Assembly (NCBI GenBank): GCA_009760855.2
Contig: WPIO01000114.1
Coordinates: 825,001-889,000, forward strand
Origin: Cristatella mucedo
Taxonomy: Eukaryota; Bryozoa; Phylactolaemata; Cristatellidae
Reading direction: 5' to 3'
DNA length: 64,000 nucleotides
Part shown: positions 33,800 to 45,335 of the stretch, in pieces
Layout: each line of letters starts with the position of its first letter
Position numbering within the stretch: the first letter of the stretch is position 1
Notes under the pieces: model-generated
What the model was told of the DNA's origin: nothing
The model's input: the letters and a program-made list of their open reading frames with translations, nothing else
Database searches by the model: none
Position numbers and translations under genes: made by a program

Positions 33800-36700
33800 G
33801 ATAATAGCAACTCAAACTCCAGTTTTGATTGATCTATGGGTGTGAAAGAACGAGAAACCGGATGGAGTTGCGTCTTTAATTGTCGGGCAGTTTATCGATT
33901 TCAGCCAGGTTTCAGTTAGGGCGAGCAGGTCGATACCATTTTCAGAAATATGGTTGCTTATTACCGATAGAGTCACAACAGGCCTGATGACCACTAAGTT
34001 GAAGAGATTTACAGTGACGCATGTGGGGGAGCGTGCTGAGCGGTTCGAGACAATGCTAGGAATACCAAACGAGCGGGTACTCAGCTCACAGTTCCCGCCC
34101 AACGAGCGGCGTCTGAGCTGGTGGTTCCGGTCACCGCGGCGGCTACGGGTGCTTTTCTTTTGTTAATGCACAGTTCATGAATCTTAGCAACAACATTAAT
34201 ATCTAGGAATGCATTTGATCTACGATGACGAAGCGATAGCAGCTGCTGACGATCATAACTAGCAAGCAGGTTACTAGCCGCCGGCGTAGCTAAGGCAGCC
34301 GCCGGCATGTGAGACCCAGCAGCCCGAAGCGATAAGCGTTTAGATGTCCATAAGCATGTAATTTCTTACGCGCTACGGTCAAACGACAATCACAATAACT
34401 GCAAATGATTTGCGATGGATCATTACAAATTGCCGTATTTGCTCAGGCCACTGCTGTCGAATGCCAACCATTGATAGAGGTTAAACGGTCCGAGCTGGCA
34501 GAAAGGTTTGAAAGTATGTGTGCGCCAGTGAGATGTTACGTGGAATGAGAATTGGAACTAGGTGCATCTGATTTCTTGCCGATATGCTATGGATTGCGAA
34601 ATTGCTCCCTGGCATTGCTATCGATTGCCGTGCGTAGTTAAAAAATTAACGTGCAAAATAGCTTGAACATCCTAAGATTTCACTTTTAGCACAAAGAAAG
34701 GTGAAATGCGATGACGATTGGTACTTCGTGCAGTTAATTTTGGGTCGACTAGCCGTGGATTGTAGTGGATTGCTGCTTCGAGCCGAGTCGTTGCTGTAGA
34801 TTGCCATGTGTTGGCCTAAATTGTACGAGCGTAATTGCTTAAAATGATGTGGTCGTCTTTAACCAGTGTGCTTTACAGCGTGCATTTAAAATTGGAGCGT
34901 TGAGAAACCAATTTCAGGGTATTTTGCATCAGATTGCCGTATTTATTTATTACTGGGCCGTTGCAGTCTACTGCAGTGCATTGCTTCCGAATGGGGGAGG
35001 CAACTGTAGTGAAATTGTGTGATTACACATTGATTGGAGATTACAGCAACGTGCAATCACAATTAGAGCTTAAAGTGTATGGTTTGTGGTCGTTTTGCAG
35101 CAGGTTGCCGTGGATTGACTGGTGGCCCGGGAAGTTGCAGTCAATTGCAGTGCAATGCTGCAGAATGGCCGCGGCGATTACAGTGAAGTTGTGCGAGTAC
35201 ACAATAACCGAAGATTGGATCAGCGTGCAATCATATTTAGAGCTTCCAGTGTACACGTTCTGGTCGCTGTTCGGCGGATTGCTGCGGATTTCGGCTGATT
35301 GCAGTATGAGTTCGGGCAGTTGCAGTCACTTGCAGTTCATTGCATTGGAATGTGTGCACAAATGAGTGAAATTTTGTGGGTGCACTTAGACCTTAGCCTT
35401 GTCCTAAATGCAATGTCAATTAGAGCTTCGTGGTGGCGAATTGAGGATGATTTGCTGTGGAATAGAGTAGATAGCAGTTGTTTCGCAGGCCATTTCAGGC
35501 GATTGCCGCCCATTGCCACAGTGTGAGGACGCACAATGTATTTTTATTTTACGTGGTTGTGTGCGCAGCAAGGTGAACTTTAGCATACAATAAAAGCTGG
35601 AACTCGGAGAAATGTTTTTTCGATTCCTATTCGGTGGATGAGGTGGAATGAAGTGGATTTTGGTATAGTAGCTAGGGCTAGTGCAGTTGATTGCGGGGCA
35701 TTTCACGAGAACGGCTGTGCCAATGCAAGTAAAATGCTGAAGCGCAATTGAAGCAGAGTGTGCTGTCATAGGCAATCAAAAAAGGAACTTGCTGAACATA
35801 ATATTTTTCGTTGCACGGTGGAATGCAGTGGATTGCCGTATTAGCCTGGACCACAACAATGTCATTTTAGTGGACTTCACGAGAACGTGTGATCGGAACC
35901 TCGCGAAATTTTCTGGGTACATTTTACGTGTATCGTAGTTTCATATTCTAAAATTTAGGGAGCTGTGGGTAGCTGATTTGTGGTTGATTTGACAGGAACA
36001 AGAATGGATTGTGGTGGAGTAGGTTGGATTGTGGTACAGTCATCCTGTGTCCAAGCTCGTTTTCACAAGTGGGTGTGGGTGCAGCGACATGAAAGTTGGT
36101 GGATAGATACATTCTGACGTGTACTACAATATCAGCGAAACATTTGAGCTCGGCAAAGCTAATGTCTAGTAGTTGTTAGCCCAATTAGAGTGGATTGTGG
36201 TGTACTTGGTAATTCGTCGAACCCAATCTTTCCCTCATCCGAGTTAATTGAATTGCCATTAATTGCCCGCCAACCTATCGACCTCTATCAAAGATTTTTC
36301 TGACAATTACGGCCCCAACCATCGCACCGGCTCCCACGGGTTCAGCGAATTACCCAAATCCACTGCAATCCACTCTAATTATGCTAACGTCGACCAAACA
36401 TTAGCGTTGCCGAGCTCAAGTTTTTTGCTGATATTGTAGTACACGTCCGATTTGGTCCATCCATCAAATTTCATGTCGCTGAGCGCACATGTGCTCATGC
36501 AAATTAGCTTTGACGCCTGTGCCCCAATCTACCATAATCTATTCTAGTCCCCCTCAAATCCGCCACAAATCGGCCCCCCACAGCTCCAAAAACTTTAGAA
36601 TATCAAACTATGCTAAGCGTACCGTGTACCCAGAAAACTTTGCACGATCCCGTTCAAGCGTTCTCACGAAGTTCACCAAGTAGCATTGCTGTTGGCCACG

Positions 36701-37328
36701 CCAACACTGCAACCCTCCGAAATCCACCACAATCCGCTGCATTCCACGCGAAACGAAAGAAATCCTGTTCGAAAAGCCCCATGGATTGGATTGCATGTGA
36801 CGGCCAACTCTGCGAAAATTGCACCTAAAAATATTTCACTTGCACTGGCACGGCCGTGCAATGCCTTGCAATCGGCTGCAGTATCCCGGGCCAGTACAAA
36901 AATCCACTTCAATTCACCGGGAAAAACGAAATAGATTTCGCCGAGCTCCACTCTGTATTGCCTATTAAAGTGCACTGTGCTGTGTGCAAACCGTGTAAAT
37001 GGTAAAACATTGTGCATCCTCGCACTGTGCCCCTGGCCGGCAATCACCTGTAATGACCTGGGAAAGTCTCATTACCCATTCTATTCCACAGCATATTGAC
37101 CTCAAATTACTGTCGAAAAGCTCTAATTTACACTGCATATAGAACTAGACTGAGTTGAAAGTGCACCCACAAAATTTGGCTCTATTTTGCACATGCGTTC
37201 TCATGCAATGAATTGCAAACCCAGACCATACCGTAAAGCCCGTACCACAATCCACCTCATTCGGCCGAAATCCGCTGCCATCCCCTGAACAGTGACCAGA
37301 ACGCATACACTGGAAGCTCTGGTTATGA

Positions 37329-37506
37329 GCCGTGATGGCACACTGGTAAGGCGGTTGCTTTCACGACCTCGGTACCGAGGTTGTAGGTTCGATTCCTGCC
37401 GTGGGCGATCCTTTATCGCCACTGCAAGCGATGGGAATAGCCGTAAAGGCTCTTCTGTCGCTATAAAAAGAGAGGCTGTTTAATCAGCTAGGATTTATTT
37501 ATTTCT
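37329..37506 (+). mobile_element. tRNA-derived SINE, family 1, with target duplication
   Basis: A complete 178-bp copy. It has an A-box-like head (gtgatggcacactggtaagg), box B (ggttcgattcc), a paired body (ggcgatcctttatcgcc) and the tail cagctaggatttatttatt. It is flanked by ttatga at 37323-37328 and 37507-37512. Block 1 has a single uninterrupted ttatga at the homologous place (about 27457), giving an empty-site control within the window. Confidence 0.95.
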
Positions 37507-37740
37507 TTATGATTGTAAGCTGCTTTAATCTTCGGTTATTGTGTACTCGTACAACTTCTCTGTAATCGCCTCGACCATTCTGCAGCAATGCACTGCAATC
37601 GACTCCAACTGCCAATTCCAGTATGTCTATCCACCACAACCCGCTGCATAACGACCAGAATACGCACACTTTAAGCTCTAATAGTGATCGCTTGTTGCTC
37701 TAATTTTTGGTTATTGTGTAACCGTACAATTTTACTACAA

Positions 37741-38965
37741 TACTGTAACGCCGAAGGCTCGGCGGAGTAGACTTGACCTGCCACTTACTTAGCGGCGTAA
37801 CCTACCGCCTAATGCCGTTCGGTGCGCGCCTTCGCACAATAAGCAGGCCGCCACGAAACCAGCGTTTCTGGCGCTGACCAACTTATTGTTACTAAAGGGG
37901 ATCGTGAGTCCGCTGCGTGAATTGGAAAGCGAGACACACAAATTGGGGATTTTACTGAGCTCTACTTGCAAGCGCACAAAGTCGCTGCGCGTCTTGCTCA
38001 GTTTTACCTCGACATTCCTAACACGCTCTCAATAGCACAAGCACTCTTTCGGAGGGAATACGTCCCCGCACACCTACGTTAATCGTGGAGACTACGTTAA
38101 TCGTGGCTACCTACGTTAATCGTGGAGACCGACCCAAATAGAACGAGGAGCCCGAACTGAAGCCCAGACCCTGACTGGAGAACTAGGATTCCGCTTCCAC
38201 CTTATGGCAGGAATACCTCATACACTACCTCAAGCACTCTTGCGGAGGAAACACGTCTCCACACTTAGGCTACTTACGTCTTTAGTGGGCACGATCCAAG
38301 TCGGCGGAGCCCAAACCGGAGCCTAGACCATGACCGGAGAACTAGGGCTCAGCTTCCACCTTACGGCAGGAATACCTCATACACTACACCAAGAACTCTT
38401 GGTGAGACCACGTGCACGCGCACACACACAAAGCACAGAAGAAACGCAAAAATGCGAGCTCGAGCATTATACGACCGTATTCAGTGGAGTCCACCGAATC
38501 CTCCTGGCGCCGGCTCGTCCTGTCACTCAATTGCCGGCAAACAGTCTGCCCTTCTCCTTCGCTTTCGGAGAAACGAGTCCGGCAACTACCGGTGACGGCG
38601 TCAAGACGAAGCCGAAGATTAAGAAGAGGCCTCTAGCGAGCGTCGCCCAATCCTTATATAACTAGCCGGGGCAATGAGGTTGACACTCCAGCCAGTATCA
38701 ATCACCTCAGCGACCTCTTCATCCCCTTGCTTACAGCTCGAGAACTCAGATGCTCTTCACCCACTTCTTTTGTTCTCACGGAAATGGTTCATCAAATCTA
38801 GGTTGGCTGGCAGCGACAGCCACCGTGGGCAAGCGTTGCCCTATTCTCAAATTGCTAGCCGAAACTATAGGGTTGACAGGCCAGCCAATATCAATCACCT
38901 CATTGCCCTACGATGGCTGCGTCTGCGCTCTAAAACTGAGTCAGGCCGGTGCTGTGCTACAGTAC
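37741..38965 (+). mobile_element. 1.2-kb insert, possibly a solo LTR
   Basis: It interrupts satellite block 3 between ctacaatac and ctctaccattcgg, which are nearly adjacent in block 1. The insert begins TGTAACGCCGAAGG, an LTR-like start. It holds tandem sub-repeats: three acctacgttaatcgtgg units near 38081-38125, and a 160-bp unit at about 38172 and 38332. It has a TATA-like ccttatataact at 38650. No coding domain is seen; the frame at 38330-38665 has no motif. A clear terminal CA and exact duplication could not be fixed. Confidence 0.5.
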
Positions 38966-40774
38966 ACTCTACCATTCGGTAGCAATGCACTGCAATGGCC
39001 CGGGCCTACACGGCAATCTACAGCAATCTGAAGCAAAATGCCCTGAAATTGGTTTAGAAATGCTCCCATTTTGAATGCATATTCAAAGCACACTAGTTAA
39101 AGCCAACCGCATCATTTTAAGCAATTTTCCTCTGCACAATATCAGGCAATGCATGGTAATCTACGGCGACGGCTCGGTTAGGAACAGCATTCCACGACAA
39201 TCTATGGCTAGTCGACCACAAATTGGCTGCTCGAAGTGCCAATTGTCATCGCATTTTACATTTTATTGTCCTACATGCAAAATTCTAGGACTTTCAAGCT
39301 ATTTCGCAGTTTAATTGTTAACAATACACTGCAATGAACGGCAATCGTAGGGGCCGATACCGCATTCGGCGGCAAATCGACAATAGATCGGCTGCACCAA
39401 GCTCCAATTCTCGTTGCACGAAACTTCTCACTGGCGTGGACATACTTTCAACGATTTTAACCAGCTCTGACCGTTCAATCTTGGGCTATGCATGGAAATC
39501 AACGACAAGGGCCCAGGCACGTACGACAATCCATTATGATTCATTTCAAATCACTGGCAAAGTGACTGGGCCAAGATGAAATTTATCTTACCTGTCGCAG
39601 CCCACTGTGTTTACAGTGTAATGTTACATCCCCTTTTAACCAAACTCGCGCGTACAATCGCGAGCGATGAATGGCAATCGAAGATCAAAGACATCAAAAG
39701 ACAATCGAAGACAAAGCAGGCCGGGCCAATACCCGAATTCACGGCAATTTCACGAGAGATTGTAAGCTCGAAGAACGAATTGTCATTACCCATAATATTC
39801 CGCCGAGTCCAAAGTAAAACCGTGGCATTTTCAATATGCTTTGCTCGTTAACTGTCTGCAATGCACGCAATCCATAGCAACGGTAAGGGGCCGATAAGGT
39901 CATCCGTGGAAAATTTGACAAGGTTGGCTGCAATAAAATGCAACTCTCATTCCACGTAACGTGTGCCTGTGCATTATTGTCACCCACTGTGGGCGCTCAA
40001 TCGACGGCAACGGGCCGGGGAAAACGCCAATCCATAAGGGTCTGCTACAAATGGACCAACGGTTGCTGAGAGAAGCACCAACTTTTGTTGCGCATGGCAC
40101 TACAACTGCATTAAAAGTGCAGCAACATCCTTTTAAACAATCGACAAAGGCCCGATCAAGAGCAATGCAAGGCAATCGACGATAATGGCCCAGCCTCTAC
40201 CACAATCTGTTTCAAATTTGCTGGAAATCGGATTCTTGACATTGTAATTATCCTATAACATAACGCTCACTGTGAGCGAACATACTGTCATTTTGTGCGT
40301 TCAGCCTTGTGCAGTTCATGGCAATCGATGGCAACCACCTGGGAAAATAAGGAAATCTATGTTGGTATACTACAAATACACTATTCGCTGCTGAATTAAG
40401 CTCCCACTTAGACTTCTCGTTCGTGTATACTCTACTACTGGGTGCATCCACGAAATGCCATCGGCAATGCTAGCTCTTGGTCAGTGCAACGCAATCAACG
40501 GCAATGGCTAATGCCAATACAGCAATGTACAGCACTCTGTCTCAAACCACCTGCACCCGTGCAAAGCTAAATTTTCCATCAGGCATTAATCGCTCTTAAT
40601 AAAAGTGCACTGTTATACCCAACGTAATATCCTTAACATGAAATGCTTCTTCGTCCTACTGAAAAGTCGCTAATGGCTTTGCAATAAAATGCAAACTGAT
40701 ATTCCACACCTTTGGAAACTTGTGACCGGTAAACTCTTCAAGAATCTTCACGAATAAACGCTCTTCACGAATCG

Positions 40775-40900
40775 GGTAGTGGATTTGAGTCCTGCAGTGG
40801 TCGATCCTTTATTGACCACTCCGATCGGTCGTGATAACCGTAAAGGACATTCTGACACTATAAAAATGAGGCTGTTATATCAGCCTCTACCTTTTGTAGG
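40775..40900 (+). mobile_element. SINE family 1 fragment
   Basis: Begins in box B (ttgagtcctgcagtgg), then tcgatcctttattgacc, gtgataaccgtaaagg and ctataaaaatgaggctgtt. It lies immediately after the end of satellite block 3. Confidence 0.72.
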
Positions 40901-41019
40901 CTGAGCGTACTTTCAACGGTTGATTTGACGGGTGCCTGCCACCGTGCAGTTACATTGCGGATGTCTTGAAGACGTCTTTCAAGCGTAATTTGTCTTTTAG
41001 TTGTGATTTTGATAAGAGA

Positions 41020-41160
41020 TGGTATGGTAGAGCGGTTAAGGTGCTCTCCCCGATCAAGGCTTGGCTGAGGTCGTTGGCTCGAGCCTCAAGGCCTAGTGAA
41101 GCGCCTGACTAGAGATTAAGTTCACTTGGGGTGCTATAGAAATGAACTATATTGGCAAGA
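41020..41160 (+). mobile_element. tRNA-derived SINE, family 2 (L2-like tail)
   Basis: A tRNA-like head (ggtatggtagagcggttaaggtgc, then ggctcgagcc as box B) is fused to agagattaagttcacttggggtgctatagaaatg. That tail is the terminal stem of the L2-like families. The same plan is seen at 8262-8412. Confidence 0.72.
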
Positions 41161-41469
41161 AAATAATGATAATAAATTGAGTTACTACTCGTGGATTCCC
41201 GGATCAGCAATCGTACGCCAAGAAGAAGCCGTAACCGGGCAAACGTAAGATGGAAGCGGGCTTTGAAGTTACTTGTGCTGAAGTATTGCTCGTTCGGCAT
41301 GTTCTGCCGCGAGCTTCTGCCATACAAAACCAGAAGTGGTGGGGTTGAATGTTGTAATCACCGGGCATTATCAGAAAGTAAGTATCGATTGGTTACTCAG
41401 ATTAACCAGGCCATGTAATTAGAAGAATCAGGCAACATTTTGGCCATTCAGTGGCTGACACGCTAACAA

Positions 41470-41610
41470 AGCAGATTAGAGACTGGAGCTCTTCTAAACT
41501 GAGTCCGTGGATTCGAGTTGTGCAGTGGGTGATCCATCATTACCTCTCTGCAAGTGGTGGTGATAGCCACCGAGGCTCTTCTGGGGCTGAGTAACTGAAG
41601 CTGCTACATA
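41470..41610 (+). mobile_element. SINE family 1, diverged copy
   Basis: Retains attcgagttgtgcagtgggtgatcc, the gcaagtggtggtgatagcc body and ctgggg..gagctgctacata tail remnants. Confidence 0.6.
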
Positions 41611-41689
41611 ACCTAACTTTCAATTTAAGTTTTTCTCGAATCAAAATGTAAACTAATTAATATGTTTTACCTTTATTTGTTACAAAGTC

Positions 41690-42138
41690 CGAGTCAAGAG
41701 GACTAAACCAGCGTCATGCTAAAATTTCTCTACAGCTGTATCAGAGAGTTTTGGTGGGCATACAGTAGTCAATAGATTTCTTCTCAAGGAAGAAAGAGAA
41801 AGTGAGATCCATAGCACAGTTAAGTGAGCAGTACAAGTAAGCATCAGGAAAGTAGCAGCCCAGGATGACTTAAAAACGGGTATTACTGTTTGACGTAGAA
41901 GAGAAGATGCTGTTATTTTAAATAAATTGAGGAATTGAGCTTCACAATCAAGGATATGCCGAGCTATAGCTTGTCACTGATGTTTTTTAAATGGAGGAAT
42001 GGAACAGCTAATTTATAACACGTTGGAAAAATCTGAGGGTACAAGGCGGCTGAAAGTAGCACTGCAGTTCAGCTTAGTATAAAGGAGCCAATCCGTGGCT
42101 GGCCTTGAGGGTCAAAGAAGAATTTTGTTTTCATATCA
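41690..42138 (-). mobile_element. family B C-terminal fragment
   Basis: Minus-strand remnants match ggaggaatggaacagctaattta and the preceding C-terminal domain of family B. It is truncated by the family A tail that starts at 42139. Confidence 0.7.
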
Positions 42139-42390
42139 ATAATAATAATAATGCACTTGATAAAGCGCCCCCAGAGAACTTAATCTCTTTCTAGACGCTT
42201 TACATTTTCTGCAAAGTGAAATGCAATTGAATGGTAAGTAAAATCATGCTTGAAAAACAAACAAAATGAATAATATGGTTAGGAGTGACATGCACAGGGT
42301 CAGCATGCAAATGTGGTTTAGTGGCAGCATGCACAGTGTCAGCACGCATAAGCACATCAAGGACGAATCACAGGGACCCAGTAAATGCTT
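42139..42390 (-). mobile_element. family A 3'-end fragment
   Basis: AATAATAATAAT tail, then cacttgataaagcgcccccagag and the gggtcagcatgcaaatg block; stops within the first coding codons (cagtaaatgct). Confidence 0.85.
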
Positions 42391-42439
42391 TGACGATTGA
42401 TGGATGAACAGTGGGCTATGCAGCTGTAATGCAGAGGGT

Positions 42440-42720
42440 GTAATGCATCGTAAGACTATGAGGGTGTTACGCAGGACAGTTTTGTATTGTCCACACCATC
42501 ACTAAGCGGCTTTGGGTGGTACACATTTAGTAGCCAACAAATTTCATCTCAGCAACAACGAAAAGTGAGAAGCATAGCAGAGTCAGGAGAGCTGTTGAGG
42601 TAGTGAGTAGCCTGGAAGTAGCAACTCAGGACCACTGGAAAGAATGTGCCACTGTCGGCAGCAGGAAATTAGTTGCCATTTCGTAAGAATTGTTGAAGTG
42701 AATTAAATCCATTCCAGCCA
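42440..42720 (-). mobile_element. family B 3' fragment, diverged
   Basis: Matches the gtgttacgcaggac..tttgtat, tagccaaca and gagttgaggtagtgagtag pieces of family B, with many changes. Confidence 0.7.
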
Positions 42721-42867
42721 ACGACATTGGAACGAGTTCGGTAGACCAGTTGAACTCTTCATATTGAAACTTCAAACCTAGCAAGTTCCAGTCTGGATTT
42801 ATAGTTTATCACATCGCAGTCTCCGTTTTTTCTAGTGTATAAAAACCTAGTTAAGAATTCAGACATA

Positions 42868-43440
42868 CGTGCAGTCTCTGCTGGATCCTTCAGCAGTATT
42901 TAATACTATTGATCTGCGAGTCCTTCTCGAGCGCATTATCCCACCTGGGCATCACTGGCACAGCTCTACAATGGTTAAGGTCTTATACCGATCACAACTA
43001 CTGGCCCACTCAGTAAGGCACCTTATCGCATGCTTATATCAATCAAATCGTTTAGCTTAACCTCAAGCAAACCTAAAATTCTTTGGAGATCATGCCTGTA
43101 GGTCGTAAGCTCCCAACGTCTGGAGCTCATTCCCGACAGATGTCGCGGTATCACCTGACTTAAGCACATTTAAAAAAACGCACATGTGCACCACAGTATT
43201 AAGCAGGTTCTTGCGATTCATCCTTTGTGCGTCTATACATACTTCCACTATGCATGCTGGCGCTAACCATATTTACACGTTGAGTATGTGCATGTCACCT
43301 CTAACCATGTTATGCTTGTTGACATTGTGTATGTTACCATTTACCATTTGATCGTATGTCTTTTACAGCATACGTATATTTCCTAGAAAGAAATTACATT
43401 CTCTGAGGACGGCATACAGATGTATTGTTGAAATTTTTAT
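42868..43440 (+). mobile_element. L2-like fragment with internal deletion, plus strand
   Basis: The RT motif A relic SLLDPSAVFNTIDLRVLLER (42869-43060 frame) is joined to the end of the C-terminal domain at about 43020 and to a 3' tail with cctagaaagaaattacattctctgagg. Confidence 0.75.
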
Positions 43441-44183
43441 TAGTATCGGTTGACGATATATCAAGGGTGCTGTTCGACCTCCCTTGAGGGTGGGATTTCC
43501 AAAGTGAGAGGTGAAACTAGCCTGTACAGCAATTATTACTGGTCTTACAATGGTTAAGATTCACATTGTATATAGCCATCGAAGTGGGAATGCTTACAGG
43601 TTGGAACTGAATTAAGGACGACTGGAAATGCTTAAAACGCTCAAGAAATATCCCGTTCGCAATAAAAAGGAGCGAATGCTTCGTTGAGCAATGAAATCCT
43701 AGAGTACAGATAATATAAAGGAGGGGCCTTAAAAGCTTAAACCAAGAGGTACCCTTACTTTAAAGGCCTGCGGATGATTAATAACCATTCACATCTGTAC
43801 TAGAAAATCTCTCTAAGCGTAGGGCTGGCCCTAGTTTAGCATTGGGACAGTAACGATCAGTTAAAAGGCGCACCAGATGGACCTACAAACTGAGTCAAAT
43901 TTACTTTCGAGACACAGAACAACTAGTAGGGAGGTCAATACTGACAATTGTGGTTATAAGGTTCACTGTGAACCAAGCTGAGCAATTTCTGAGTAGTTTG
44001 CCTTAAATCCCTGATTAAATCTTTCAAAAAAGTTGCAACAAAGTAATGTCTTAATTTAGCTGCTAAGCTACCACTGGACTATTGCTGTCGTGCTCTAGTA
44101 CCACGTACGTTCTGCACGATTTAGTAGAAATAGTCCAGAGCTGTTTCGCAGTGCTTGCAACATTTTACCTATTCTATTCTATT
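43441..44183. other. no recognised gene
   Basis: AT-rich sequence without usable frames or repeat matches. Confidence 0.45.
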
Positions 44184-44279
44184 GCGTATCACTTTGCAGC
44201 AAATGTAAAGCGCCTAGAAAGAGATTAAGTTCTCTGAGGGCGCTTTATCAAGTGCAATATTATTATTATTATTATTATG
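44184..44279 (+). mobile_element. family A 3'-terminal fragment
   Basis: Perfectly readable tail: tttgcagcaaatgtaaagcgcc, agaaagagattaagttctctg, agggcgctttatcaagtgc and (ATT)n. Confidence 0.9.
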
Positions 44280-44471
44280 GTACATTAGGTTGGTTGTGTT
44301 AAAATACCCAGCAACACTGGCGGGGCTTCGGATACGTGGTCTTAAAATGTCGCCGGAATTCCCTTCTGATGTGCATGTTAAGACTTTTGAAACTAAAATA
44401 TTTCCCTCCCAGCATGCTCAATGTAGAAAGGAAGATGTCTCTTGGGATTAAAAATAAATTATTTATATTGA

Positions 44472-44616
<145 letters not shown>

Positions 44617-44640
44617 TATTGCTCCCTTCGCTATCTCTCT

Positions 44641-44644
44641 ATAC

Positions 44645-44700
<56 letters not shown>

Positions 44701-44706
44701 GTATAT
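44641..44706. repeat. (TA)n tract with palindromic ends
   Basis: atacatatgtatat...atatacatatgtat: an AT tract flanked by mirror tacatatgta words, able to form a cruciform. Confidence 0.95.
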
Positions 44707-45330
44707 TTCATTAACTGCCAAAAATTAAATGGAGGAGTTAGCAACTCAAAGTACGGCTAACAATTCAACAAAGTAGTCAGGTACGTAAGCCTGCTCGGCA
44801 TAGGCATGCATGGTGCTGAGCAAAATAGCAGCACACATTTAAATGAATCGTAGCTCACCATTCACCCAACCTATATCTTATATTGCAGAACTCTAAACTC
44901 ATAAAAGTATGAAGCGAATAAAATAAAATCAAAATTTTTCAGCAAAGTCAGCTCAATGCAGCCTTATGATATAATATTGCACTTGATAATGATGATTTTT
45001 GGTCTAATCTACAGGCTTTATGCTTTCATTCGTGACACGGATATTGCATGCTTGCTTAATGATTTATACAATATTTCAAAAGCTATTTATTTATGCTATA
45101 TACTTTAAAAGCTGGGCCAAAAGAGGCTCGACCACGGGTACCTGTATGACTAATGGGGTACGGGGGGGGGCCCCCCCTGTATATGGTTTAGTGTTAAGGG
45201 CTGGCTGAGCCTCCACCCCCTAAATCCACCCTTGCAGGTATTCCGAACTTAATGAAGTGCATATTAGGGCGTAACGAGATCTCTAGAGATGGAGTTATAC
45301 TCAGTAGACCACTGGGGCTTGGCGCTCATT
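44707..45330. other. no recognised gene; G9/C7 palindrome
   Basis: AT-rich except for the run cgggggggggcccccccctg near 45160. No coding signal. Confidence 0.5.
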
Positions 45331-45335
45331 TGCAG

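Larger units (their letters stand above)
30945..34400 (-). mobile_element. nearly complete family A retrotransposon
   Basis: The best copy in the window. From the 5' end on the minus strand: a leader frame (34081-34308), an endonuclease domain from 34102 (LLALTETWL, then YRPPGTK, GDFNVHFD and SCLSDHMQISF), RT motifs ([31 protein letters not shown]) and the C-terminal domain ending at 31182, then the ATT-type tail. Breaks visible are one TGA codon near 33808, single-base losses near 32530 and 31702, and substitutions at RT motif positions. It is recently inserted relative to the other copies, but inactive. Confidence 0.9.
30011..36245 (-). repeat. divergent satellite, block 2 (inverted), split by a family A element
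   Basis: The same satellite read on the minus strand. For example 30205-30300 is the reverse complement of about 29095-29185, and the segment up to 30944 mirrors 28300-28350. It breaks at ccagtcacttgcca (30944) and resumes at about 34401 with atgatttgcgatggatcat. These two words are contiguous in the forward blocks. It continues to about 36245, where orientation flips again. Confidence 0.8.
36246..40734 (+). repeat. divergent satellite, block 3 (forward), with insertions
   Basis: Aligns with block 1. For example 37200-37320 matches 27340-27455, 38970-39110 matches 27700-27870, and 39330-39620 matches 28060-28350. The last shared word, gaaacttgtgaccggtaaact, ends at 29716 and 40734. Block 3 has about 0.7 kb more satellite at 36500-37190, a SINE at 37329-37506 and an unrelated 1.2-kb insert at about 37740-38965. 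Confidence 0.82.

Noticed and set aside
27110-40734. CRISPR-like or tandem gene array
   Set aside because: Spacing of the core word is irregular (about 150-175 bp), there are no conserved short repeats with unique spacers, and the context is eukaryotic satellite.
41020-41100. Possible functional tRNA gene
   Set aside because: It has A- and B-box-like words but no proper cloverleaf arms, and it is fused to an L2-like tail, so it is a SINE.
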